Source: Rhynchopus euleeides (lineage: Eukaryota > Euglenozoa > Diplonemea > Diplonemida > Diplonemidae). From it: 64,000 nucleotides of DNA. The notes beneath the pieces were generated by a model that was given only the letters and a program-made list of their open reading frames with translations, was not told where the DNA came from and made no database searches. The stretch lies in contig OY723253.1 in assembly GCA_963210315.1 (NCBI GenBank), positions 930,001-994,000 of the forward strand, in the 5' to 3' direction. Positions 47,401-57,683 of the stretch are shown here, piece by piece. The first letter of the stretch is position 1. Each line of letters opens with the position of its first letter. The translations under genes and the position numbers were made by a program.

Positions 47401-48863
47401 GCATGCGCGAACCACTCACAAGGATCTCACACGGCGTGTGGATTAGCTTCCTACATTGCATGCCGAACCTTCCTCAGAGCCAAATAATGTGCAATGCCAC
47501 CAAATTTCCATACCTCACCGTACACCCCAGCCAGCCCCCAGAGCTTCTGTGCTGCCCAGTCCTGGGTCGGGAGGTGTGACAGGAGCACGCAGTCGCCAAC
47601 CTTGCCCCGCGGGTTCTCCGTCTTGGGAAGCTGCCACTGCTCATCCTGCGACTGCGGCGGGTCGAAGAAACCGTCCTGCCACGCCACGGGCCGGGCCCAC
47701 AGGAACCCCCGCACGCTGTCACCCCACCCGGCCTGCTCAACGTCCTCACGCATCACATCGTCCCCCACCTCGCGCTTCCCCCTGCTGCCCTGCGAGGCAG
47801 CACGCGCATCGCTTGCCTGGATCATGTGCCGCAGGTCCTCGTTGATCCGGAAGTACTCCCTGTTCTTCAGGTCAGGCTTGGGGAAGGTGAGCTGCCGGTG
47901 GGCAGACTGCATCACCGCAATCACCGGGATGTCATTCTGGGTGCGCGGCGAACCCACCCCCACCCACGTCGACTTCCCGTTGAGGTAAGACCGGCACAGC
48001 TGCGCCGCATCCTGCGAGCCGAACTGAATCAGCGCCTGCACATTGTCATCCTTCAGGAACACGGAAATCCTCTCCACCCTGCCGAACTGCGAGAAGATCC
48101 AGAAGACCTGCTCGATATCCGCTATTTCGTACATCCCGTTGGGGAGGACACCTGTCCCGATACCCCCGCGGAACACCACCAGCACCACGCAGCCCTGCGG
48201 CTTGTCGGGAGCGGGAGGAGGCGCGTCGTCGTTGTCACGGCGGCGCCTCTTCCGCCTGCTGCCGGGGAACTGCTCGTCGGGCATCGGGGGGCCCTGCTGC
48301 CCCTGCTGGCCCTGCTGCATGCCGCCCAGCAGCCCCGCCAGCATGTGCTGCTGGGGGCCGCCCGACAGGGCGCCCAGGAGGTTGGCGAAGGTCTGCTGGC
48401 GCTGCAGCATCTCCTGCTGCTGCTGCTGCTGCTGGAGGTGCTGCACCAACACCGACATGGCGGCGAGCTGCTGCAGCTGCACGGGGTTCGACGGGGTCCC
48501 GCCCGCCGCCACCTGGCCCAGCAGGCCTGCCAGTTCGTTGGCATCGCCGCCTGCCGCAGGGGCGGGCCTCGAAGGCATTGGGGGCTGCGCCTGCTGGGGG
48601 GGCGCATCGCCGTAGTCAAATGTGCGCTTGTTCCCCGACTGGCGTTGCTGCTGGCTCTGGGGTGACGGGGCTGCGTCCGCGCGGCTGCCCCCGGGGTAGC
48701 GCCTGCAGTTGTCGGGCTTGATGGCGTGGTCACCCGTGGGGAGGCGGATGACGAACCGGTCGTGCTGCTTGCACAGCACCTTCCCGTGCTGCCCGTTGAG
48801 GTCCACCATCTTCTTCAGCCCGAACAGCTCCACCGAGTCCCCCGGGCGGTAATCATCGTCCAT
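38436..48863 (-). CDS. PTB/hnRNP-L-like RNA-binding protein with three RRMs (four exons, 8.2-kb first intron)
   Basis: Proposed exons: 48863-47514, 39287-39005, 38902-38784 and 38522-38436, giving 612 aa with phases 0, 1 and 0 matching. The N-terminus has an SH3/KOW-like segment (LNGQHGKVL, then RFVIRLPTGDHAIKPDNC), followed by a Gln/Pro-rich region and a basic stretch RRKRRRR. RRM1 (about 225-300) has FSQFGRVERISVF and QALIQF, followed by the PTB-type linker FPKPDLKNREYF. RRM2 starts in exon 1 (CVLLSHLP, then GVYGE) and finishes in exon 2 (LVAVKML, then SALIQYS), so the split domain supports the splice. RRM3 spans exons 2-4 (TVVLSHIP to FHLSMSFQ). It probably binds pyrimidine-rich RNA and acts in splicing or mRNA stability. 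Intron 1 holds elements I, H, K, J, L2, R and A3. Confidence 0.85.
39437..39886. mobile_element. TIR element I with CGTACGCGTACG words (TA TSD)
   Basis: The left end GGGCAGTGGTGGC is mirrored by GCCACCACTGCCC at the right, and TA lies at 39435-39436 and 39887-39888. Both subterminal parts iterate CGTACGCGTACG. At 450 bp with no gene, it is a MITE. Confidence 0.8.
39889..41480. mobile_element. TIR element H with CGATAATTATTATCG words (TA TSD)
   Basis: The ends are GGCATACAGTGCAAACGATA and its reverse complement, over 30 bases nearly perfect, bounded by TA (39887-39888 and 41481-41482). The first 200 and last 110 bases are arrays of TTATCGTATACGATAA-type palindromes. The ~1.2-kb middle shows no recognised protein. 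It directly abuts I and K. Confidence 0.85.
41483..42623. mobile_element. TIR element K (TA TSD)
   Basis: The left end GGGGGGGCTAATTC continues into ACGGGAGTAAACCC; the right end has GGGTTTACTCCCGG then TTTTAGCCCCCCC. TA lies at 41481-41482 and 42624-42625. No coding sequence was recognised and, unlike its neighbours, it lacks an obvious palindromic array. Confidence 0.7.
42633..43420. mobile_element. hAT-like MITE J with AATACGTATT words (8-bp TSD)
   Basis: The left CAGGGTTCAAAAATACGCG is mirrored by CGCGTATTCTTGATCCCTG, with TACCCCCC on each side (42624-42631 and 43421-43428; one base ambiguous in the C run). CAGGG ends and an 8-bp duplication are hAT features. Subterminal arrays repeat ATTAATACGTATTAATACG. 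There is no gene. Confidence 0.75.
45638..46372 (-). mobile_element. A3, internally deleted derivative of the A transposon (TA TSD)
   Basis: It has A-type ends (CAGGGGGGGGTCAAATAAAC and its mirror) and TA at 45636-45637 and 46373-46374. Read on the minus strand its parts correspond to A1's left ~850 bases and right ~180 bases, with the ~3.4-kb transposase interior gone. The sequence matching A1 30240-30350 (CCCCGGCCTTCCTTCAAC) is recognisable. At 735 bp it is a non-autonomous derivative probably mobilised by A1-type transposase. Confidence 0.85.
46412..46452. repeat. GC-rich hairpin GGGGGGCGGAGCCCCCC, copy 1
   Basis: A perfect hairpin with stems of G and C around CGGAG lies between CCTCCGGCGGGG and ACCCCCGGCGCCGG. 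The same core occurs inside element Q near 50505-50522. Confidence 0.6.
46480..46701. repeat. 222-bp direct repeat within R, copy 1
   Basis: It is essentially identical to 46899-47120 and ends in the R terminus CTGCAGCCCATG. It could be the end of an earlier R-family element. Confidence 0.85.
46899..47120. repeat. 222-bp direct repeat within R, copy 2 (forms R's right end)
   Basis: This is the same unit as 46480-46701. Its last bases are the functional right TIR of R next to the target duplication. Confidence 0.85.
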
Positions 48864-49140
48864 TGCAGAGGAGGGAGGGAGGGGGCGCGGGAGGTGCTCC
48901 TCCAGTGCCTGTGTTGGTGTCGCTGGTGAGACGAGAGACGCAGCACCCAAAGGGGGGGGGGGGGGGGCGCAATGTTGCATGCAATCTTTCCCTCCGCGCG
49001 GCAAATTCCCAAATCTCACAAACTCAGAGGCAGGGTGTGAGGGGGTGTGGGGGTGGTGCGCGCCTTTGCTGCAGAACATCCCTTGTGGCCGGCTTGCCAG
49101 CACACCCGATTGATGTGCGTTGATGAGCAGGTGGGGGAAG

Positions 49141-50069
<929 letters not shown>

Positions 50070-50141
50070 GAGCCACGCCGGACAACAAAAAGGAAGTGTC
50101 TCCCAAACACGCCCTTTTTTTTAATTATTTCTTGTTCAACC

Positions 50142-50982
50142 CAGGGTGTTCGCTATCTCCCACCTTCCTCAGAGACTGTGGGAGAAAGGGGTAAAATTGC
50201 CGCCTCAAATTTTTTTTCGCGCGCGCTTCGCGCGCGCGCGAAATCATGCAACATCGGCCCCTCAGACAAATTGCCTCAAGGGTCCAGACCAGGGTACTAT
50301 TTATGTTTGGCGCAAGGGGCCCATTTCGCGGTTCGCGGCTGCAAAATGGAGGTTTTGCGGCAATCAGTGAGTACTTCGGGAGTTGGTGACGAACCCAAAA
50401 CAGGATCACGGACCGTCGCCGATACCCGTTCTCGAGAAGGAAGGGCACGGTCACATGCGTCCGTTAGTTCCTGTTGGACAGACTTCACAGGTCACAGGGG
50501 GGTCTGGGGGGCGGAGCCCCCCAGCCGCCGGAGGCCACGGTAGTGAACATTTGTCAGCCCCGTCCCCGAATCCGCTTCATAGTCGAACACCACATACAGA
50601 CAACGTGCACCTTAAGACAGCATGCTCAAGAGGTACATCGGCCTGGTGCCTGTGGCAGGCCACTATGCTCTTGGCTTCGGCCTCCTCTGGCTTTGACCAT
50701 GCTGAGGCCGGCAATAGCTCCGACGGTCCCCATCAGGTTCAGATCTCGCTTCTTTGGGTTATTTCCGCTCCGTGCGAAGCGTGGTGGTATCAATTTGTAC
50801 GAGAGGGTGCTGCCCTTCTCCGAAGAACCCCTTCCCACCTGAGGCAAAAACTTCCGAGAAACTTTTTTTATTTAATTTCTCCCCCTTGGGAGAAAAGCCC
50901 GGGAGAGAGGTGGGAGAAGGGTTTTCCCAGAATCATTTTTTTAACGAAATAGGCCCCTATTTCTCCCCGAGCGAACGCCCTG
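50142..50982. mobile_element. hAT-like MITE Q with perfect 8-bp TSD
   Basis: The ends CAGGGTGTTCGCT and AGCGAACGCCCTG are inverted with one mismatch. GTTCAACC occurs immediately on both sides (50134-50141 and 50983-50990). The interior includes a GGGGGGCGGAGCCCCCC hairpin and a CGCGCG palindrome (50218-50242) but no gene. Confidence 0.88.
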
Positions 50983-50990
50983 GTTCAACC

Positions 50991-53814
50991 CTATTTGGTG
51001 ATGGTCCTATTGGAGGCAGGTCCCCTGACAAAAAAAACGACGCACAGAGACAGTAAAAAAATATAGAAGAAGGGCCTGAAGGAGCCACATGGGAAAGAGA
51101 GAAAATCATACCCACCCCCCCCACCCAACGTCCCCCCCTCCCCCCCCCCCCTCCCCCCACAGCGGGCATGGTAAAACGGCAACTGGGAGGGGGAGAGGGG
51201 GGATAACAGACCACACCACGCCCTGCACTCCTCAGGCACACACAACGATGCACAACCATTTTTTTAGGCATCATAAGCAGGCTCGATCTGCCCGATTTGC
51301 CGCTCAACAAAAAAGTAGACCGGGACTGTTCCCCTCCCACAGTTGCTGGGCAGGGTGTCTACATTCAAGCGAAAGGGGGGTGCATTTTTTGCAGTGTATG
51401 GAAGGATTCGAAGATATCCAGCCCAATGTCGAGACGCCACCTCAGGCGTGGCAGCCAGATCCACCTCCGCATCGTTTTGCAGCAGTGCACAGCACACCGA
51501 GCAACTGGCTCTTGGTGCGATATCCACTGCCTCCGAGGGTGTGTGCTGCCCCACAGGCACATACGTGAACCTTTTAATATAAGTGTAGACACACACCGGG
51601 CGCTTGCTCTTGGTGTGCTCTGCACTGTACACACAGAGGGAGTGGGTGGGCGGGTTGGTCGGCCAGAATCCGTGCAGCGTCTCCCCACCCTAAAAGTGGG
51701 CAACACACACACGCCTCCTGGCGTCCCCCCGCTCAGCATCGCTCAACACCCCGGGGGGGAGGGGGGGATGCTGAGCGATTCCACCACCAGATTCCCCCTC
51801 CCCCCCATCCGGTATTGGATTTTCGTTCATTGCACAAATGCAGGTCAGGTGTGTGGCCTGCAGTAAAATTCAATCGGGCAGTTTTTTTTTTGTGCGGCCT
51901 GTGTGGTTGTCTTCGTCGTTTGTCTTCTTCGACCGGACATCCCCTTCTTCTGGAGACACCGATCTACACCATGAACCTCGAGCTGATGCTGGAGCTTTCG
52001 GGAGCCTCTGCGAGTGGGTGGCCACGTTTTCTTTGGTGGACGCACCCAAAAGAAAATAAAGAAATAGAAAAAACCCGAAAAGAGGTCGAGGCACCCGCTC
52101 CACTCCAGCACCATGGGGCTGAGGTTCACGGATCACACAGGTGAGGATCAGTCCTCTGTGAGGCGCTTATCCTGAAGACGTACCAGTTCCCCGGTCGGTC
52201 TCCAGAAACTCGGGCCGCGTCTGGCGCTGTATCGCCTCGGCGGGGCTGTCGTCCCTTACAGTCTTTTCTGTACGAGATTTTCCACAGGCTGCACACCTGC
52301 CCCGCGGCTGTGTGGCAGTCTTCGCGGAGTGCAATGCGAAGGTCTGGCCTGACGTGGTGTGACTATTTAGACTCCAGGTGTCTCCACCCTTCCTGGTCTG
52401 GGGAGCCTCGGTACCCAAGCAGTTTTCGGTCATGCCCTGGACCACGGCCGTGCTAGACTCCTGGTGCAGGCACCCGTCATGGTCCGGGGACGGCCCCCCC
52501 AGGCAGTTTAACGTCTTACCCAGGACGTTGGTAGCAGAGGTAGGCAGTATATCCCTCTTCCCGCAGCAGGTGGGGTCGCGTTCCGCAGCAACGTGCTACC
52601 GCAGCAGAAGGTTGTATCCGCCGTTGTGGTGGCGGATTCAACTTGGTGTGCGTCAGCCGCGCGTGATGGCGTGACCCACCCCCCGCACATTTTACCCCGA
52701 AAAGAAGGCCTAGTGTGCTGACTGTAGTCAGACCCAGTATGGCTGTGGAGCGGCTGTGGGGTATGGCTTTGCCGGCCCCGTACCTCCAGCAACGCGGGGT
52801 CCTCTGAGTTGTCGCGACACCAGGGGGGGAAAACTGTCTGTGGGGGGGGGAGGTTTGGTCGGGAGATTGTTTGGGGGCCGTCGCGAAGAAAAGAGAAATG
52901 GGGTGGCCAGGTCGTGTTGCATCTGGCGGGCTTGCTCGATGATCTTGCTTCAGGACTGTCGCATCCCGGCGACACGTTTCCCAGGACTACCTCTTAAGTG
53001 AAGACAACCAAGTGCTCTAACAAAACAGTGCCGCCACAGTTTTGACACAGAGAGTGAAGGCAACACGATGCCTGTTTCATCTGCACAAAATCAAATGACC
53101 AGATCAGGCTGCGGGATGGTTGGCAGGCCTCTCGAAGGGGACGCTCCAGCCAACGATCCCTGCCATTCCTTCTGGCCGAGAACGCAGGGGCTGTCCATAT
53201 GGGGCGGTGATGGCGGTGTAGAAATATGGGCGGGAGAGGGGGGGGGGGGGTCAACAGAAACGGCATCACAAAATATACACACGCACAACACCCCAACACG
53301 CGCATTGGAGGATGGGGCTGCTGTTGCTGTTGGTGATGGTATTGTTGTTCCTGAACATTGATATGAAGGCAACTCTCTGGTACCGGGATCGCAACTAAGC
53401 ATGCCGTGGCACTGCTTTGAACCCCGTATCTTTCAGTGTGCAGAGGCCGCGCACGTATGTGGTTCGTGGTGATTGCACCAAAGAGGTATTGTCAACGATT
53501 CGTACAGGTAGTGTCCGAAGATAGGGGATGGTTTCAATATCTGGGCTGATGTGAATATAGCCCTTTCCTAGAAGGGCTGCCTGGCCCCTGCATTATAAGA
53601 CACTGCCATGTCGTATTGCGACCAGTGAACATGCCCTGCTGGAACAGCGACATAACGAGCCAAGCATGGCATGTGTGGCATGCAGATCACCCGGGGGTTG
53701 AGAACAGAAAGGTGTGGGTTGCCCTGCCTACCCCTGCATGCAAGTAATGTCCGAGACTGACAAAGAGCGGTGCCACCGCGCACTGACTCTTTTGCTGTGA
53801 CAGAAACAAGCTTG
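50991..53814. other. Intergenic region, no gene recognised
   Basis: This 2.8 kb has pyrimidine runs (51105-51162), one dispersed repeat (51561-51620) and unsupported short frames on both strands (for example 52167-52445 minus, with an isolated CAACGK). No paired TIR was found. Confidence 0.5.
51561..51620 (-). repeat. Conserved 60-bp dispersed repeat, copy 2
   Basis: This is the inverted copy of 24990-25049, sharing ATTAAAAG, GTGTGTGTCTAC and the AAGAGCAAG block. Purpose unknown. Confidence 0.55.
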
Positions 53815-55169
53815 TTTGGAGGATCCTTGAAATCGGTAGTGGACAGTAGCGGACAGGGCGGACATTTCCTTGTGGAAAAAGTGCCCGAAAAAAAAATTCG
53901 AAAAGGTCCCCCTTACAGAATTAGCCTTTTTTCAAAAAATCGGAAAATTTCGGACCGCAATTTGTACCCAAGAAAGTGCCGAATTTTCGGACTTGGTCCG
54001 ATTTGAACGATTTCCGTGCCTCTTGCAACCCGGGGGGCTGCTGTTTCGGGTTCTTCCGGTGGCACATGCTGGGGTGTCAGGACAGGGAATCCTGCTCGCT
54101 GTACCCGGTGATCCCTGACGCAGCCAGGAAGTGGAGAGCCTTGGAACCCTGGTTGAGGCCTGTAACACCCGGCCTTCCTGCCACTTGTGGCATTGTGGAG
54201 TGGAGGTGGATATGGAGAAGGTTCTCTCTCCGTCCGGTCGAGCACAACCGTCCTCTCCAGCCAGGGGTCATCTACTTTCCAAACAAGGGCCAGGAACATG
54301 CTCAAACAAACTAATTGATCAGAAAATCTGGCTTGCCGTGGAATCATTGAGCAAAATTTGGGGAGTGATTGGTGCCCCATTGCTGCGTATGACATGTCCA
54401 TTTTTGACGATTTTTGGGCAGAATTTGGTGCGTGGGACCTTTCGATTTTCATGAATTTTTCGGAATTTCGTGGGGACCGGTACCCCATTTGAGGGCCAAA
54501 AATCTCATTTCCGAGGCCTGGGAATGGTCGCAGTGGCCTCAGATGTCCAAAAACGTTCAATTGACCTCTCCTCGAAAAAAAATTCGAAAGGTCCCCCCTA
54601 CTGGCACCCCGGATTAGGACATGTCTCTGGGGGTGTCCGGGGGCATTTTTGGCCCATTTTTGGCTGGGGAAAATGGGCCATTTTTCACGGTTTTTTCGGT
54701 TTTTTGTCCGGACCGGCACCGCATTTGAGGGGCCAAAATCTGATTTCCGAGGCCCGGGAATGGTCGCAGTGGCTTCATTTGGCCAAAAACGTTCAATTTA
54801 CCCTTCTCCAAAAAAAAATTCGAAAGGGTCCCCCTACAAATCGCCGGTCTTAGGAGCAAAAAATTTGGGCACCCAGATTTCAAAAATTTTCAAACTATTT
54901 TCTGGACCAAAAATCAAACTATTGAGGTCCTGGCCGGACATGTCCGGGGGGGGGGTCAAAATTGGATTTCCCGAATTTCCGGGTCCGGACATGTCCGCCC
55001 GGACATCCGGACACCAGAAAATGTCCGCCCTGTCCGGGGCGGACATTTCTGGATGTCCGGATGTCCGGGCGGACATGAAATTCGGGAAATGTCCGGGGGG
55101 GCACGGTGGGATCTTGTAAATTTTACATGTATAACTACAAGTATAATACATGTATTATACACATACATC

Positions 55170-57164
55170 GGGCGTTATTGCGTTACCAGTAACGGTAATA
55201 CCGTTATTTTTTCGGTAAAATAACTTACCGTTAATAACGTTCCAGAACGGCCGAATAACGTTATCCGAAAATCGGTAACGTTATTTTTCCGCGTTATACC
55301 GTTATCGATAACGGTAATACCGTTATTACCGTTATCAGGAACGGTAATAACGTTATCGGTAACGTTATTACCGTTATTACCGTTATCGGTAACGGTAATA
55401 CCGTTATCAGTAACGGTAATAACGTTATTACCGTTATTACCGGTAATACCGCGTTATTTTCGGTATTTTTGGGCAACTTCTATAGGGGGACCCTTTTCGA
55501 ATTTTTTTTTCGGGGTGGCCAGAATGGGCTGTTTTAGGCTATTTGAGGCCATTTTCGAGCAAATTTTTGGGTTTAGAGCCACGCAAAGGGTCTAAAATGG
55601 GCATGCCAATCTCAAAAAATGCTCAAAATTCCGAGAGATTTCAGATTTTTCGAATTTTTTGACCGAGAAAATTCCGACCCCAAAATGTGGTCCTTGTGGT
55701 CTGGAACTGTCCGTTGTCGAAGGAATTGGTGAAAAAATCGTGATTTTTGGCCTCTGGATCACCCATGCCGTCCCAAAAATCAAGCAAAAGAGGTTTGGTA
55801 GTTTTTGGGTGAACATGAGCCATTGTGCCAACCTGCTTGATTTCACCCGAAAATTGGAATCCGTTGAATATGGTTTCTGATGAAAATGTGAAAATTTTCG
55901 ACCTTCTTCGCAGTTTTTGCCACTTCCTTGCCCCATCTTTCCCACCCAAAATCGAAGTACCGTGAATGGTGTTGTTGAAAGGTCCAAATTGCGTTGGTTG
56001 TGCGTAGTTCTGCCGAAATCGTGCACACGTTGTGCATAGTGCATGTGTAACGCCATTTGCGACCAAAATGTAAATTTCCTGCACCCGAGCGTTGACGCTT
56101 CCACACACCCTTACAAACCCACTTGCCTGATGAAGGGGGTGGTGTGTAGAGCACGTTTGGCAGGGCTGAATGACACTTTCCGCGCGAAGGTCGTGTGCGT
56201 AATTAAAAAACGGTCCGAGGGCCGGAGGCCCGAGGCCTTTTTTTACCTGCACGAGGGTGCAATTGAGGCCGATACGGGGTGCAGATGATGGTTTCTTGCA
56301 CAACCCAGTCATGTTTTGCACATCACGACGAACTCGGAAATTCCTCATATTTGCACTCCAGGTCTCATATTTGCACTGGTGCAAATATGGGACCTGGAGT
56401 GCGTGCAAATAATGACTGGGGGGTGCAAGAAAGTTCAAATTGTGTAGTTCCTGCGTACTTCGTGCGTAGCCCGAGCGTACTTTGGGTAGTTCGTGCGTAT
56501 ATTGTGCGAAGCGTCTTTGACAGCACCAGTAACGGACTTTTGGAACGTAACTATTTTAGAACGGACCGGGAAAAAATGGGCACGTCGCTACTTCGCGCTA
56601 CTTCGTCGCTCGTAACGAGTAAAAATATCAGGTGGTTTATACACCGCCAATGTGAGGTGTGCGGGTGTATTCCTGAAGGATTCACTTCTGCGTCCACACT
56701 GAGTGATTTTGGAGTGATTTTCACTCCAAATTTCACTCCAGGAACATTGGATGCTGCAAGGTTGCAGGGGTTTCTGCAGTATTTGCCTTGAAAAAGCCAA
56801 AAAACATGATTTTTTCACGAAACTCGACATGTCCGTGCGTTATTATCCAAAAAATGGTCCCAGGGGGGTATTCTGGAGCCATCTCCACCAAAAACTACAC
56901 CATCCGCCCGCAAAATTGTCCGAATAACGCAAGTTTTCATGAAAATAACGGAAAAATAACGCGTTATTTTAGGAGAAAACGTTTTCCAATTTTTTGACAT
57001 CACGGAGTGGCCCCCTGGAGTGATATTTTACCCAAGAAAATTCTTTTAGGGGGGGTAGGGACCCGAGTTTCGGGTCAGATTCACCGGGAAATGCTGCCTT
57101 TTTTGGGGTCAAAAAATAACGCAAAAATAACGTTATTACCGTTACTGGTAACGGAATAACGCCC
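55170..57164. mobile_element. TIR element D with GTAACGGTAATA words, nested in C
   Basis: The left GGGCGTTATT continues CGTTACCAGTAACGG; the right has CCGTTACTGGTAACGG then AATAACGCCC. Arrays of TAACGGTAATACCGTTA lie at 55185-55460, with related words at 57110-57160. The flanks are themselves inverted (ACATACAT and ATGTATGT), so no direct duplication could be read. The interior has another inverted pair around TTTGCACTGGTGCAAATA (56348-56410). No transposase was recognised. Confidence 0.7.
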
Positions 57165-57683
57165 AATGTATGTATACATGTATAATACTTGCATGTCAAC
57201 TATTATACATGTATAATTACATGGATGTATTCAGATCTTAATAAGAGAGGAATTTTTTTCGCCAAATCTACCTCCTCCTCCTCTTAGATTAAGACCTTAG
57301 TCCATAAACGGCCCAAAAAAGCCCAACATCTGAATCCCCTTAATTAAGGTCTTAAACCTCTTAGTGTAACCTCTTTAAGGTCTTACACTCAGAGGTTAAG
57401 ACCTTAGTTCGATCTTCAGCAATATTACGTTGACAGCGGGTGAACCCAGCAGGTTCCTGCACACACCCGCCCCCCGCGCCCCCACCACACGCACGTTCGT
57501 GCCCCCCCCCCCCCCCACCACACACTCAGTTGACTCCAACACTCACATCCCCCACGAGGACTCTTATTTGCGTGGCAGCAAGTGGCAACATAGTGTGAGA
57601 GAAATGCCACACTGCAAAAGTACGCTTGAGTCACAGAGCGGCAGCAGAATACAGGTTGGAGTTTTGCCGCTCAGCGGATCATC

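Larger units (their letters stand above)
39288..47513 (-). other. 8226-bp intron 1 of the RNA-binding protein gene, filled with transposons
   Basis: The donor GTATGGAAAT is at 47513 and the acceptor CACACTCCTCAG ends at 39288 on the minus strand. About 7.9 kb of it (39437-47314) is a contiguous run of TIR elements. The unoccupied remainder is about 350 bases, similar to other introns in the window. Confidence 0.8.

Noticed and set aside
55185-55460. Palindrome arrays as CRISPR
   Set aside because: Repeats are contiguous overlapping palindromes without unique spacers, in a eukaryotic context without cas genes.
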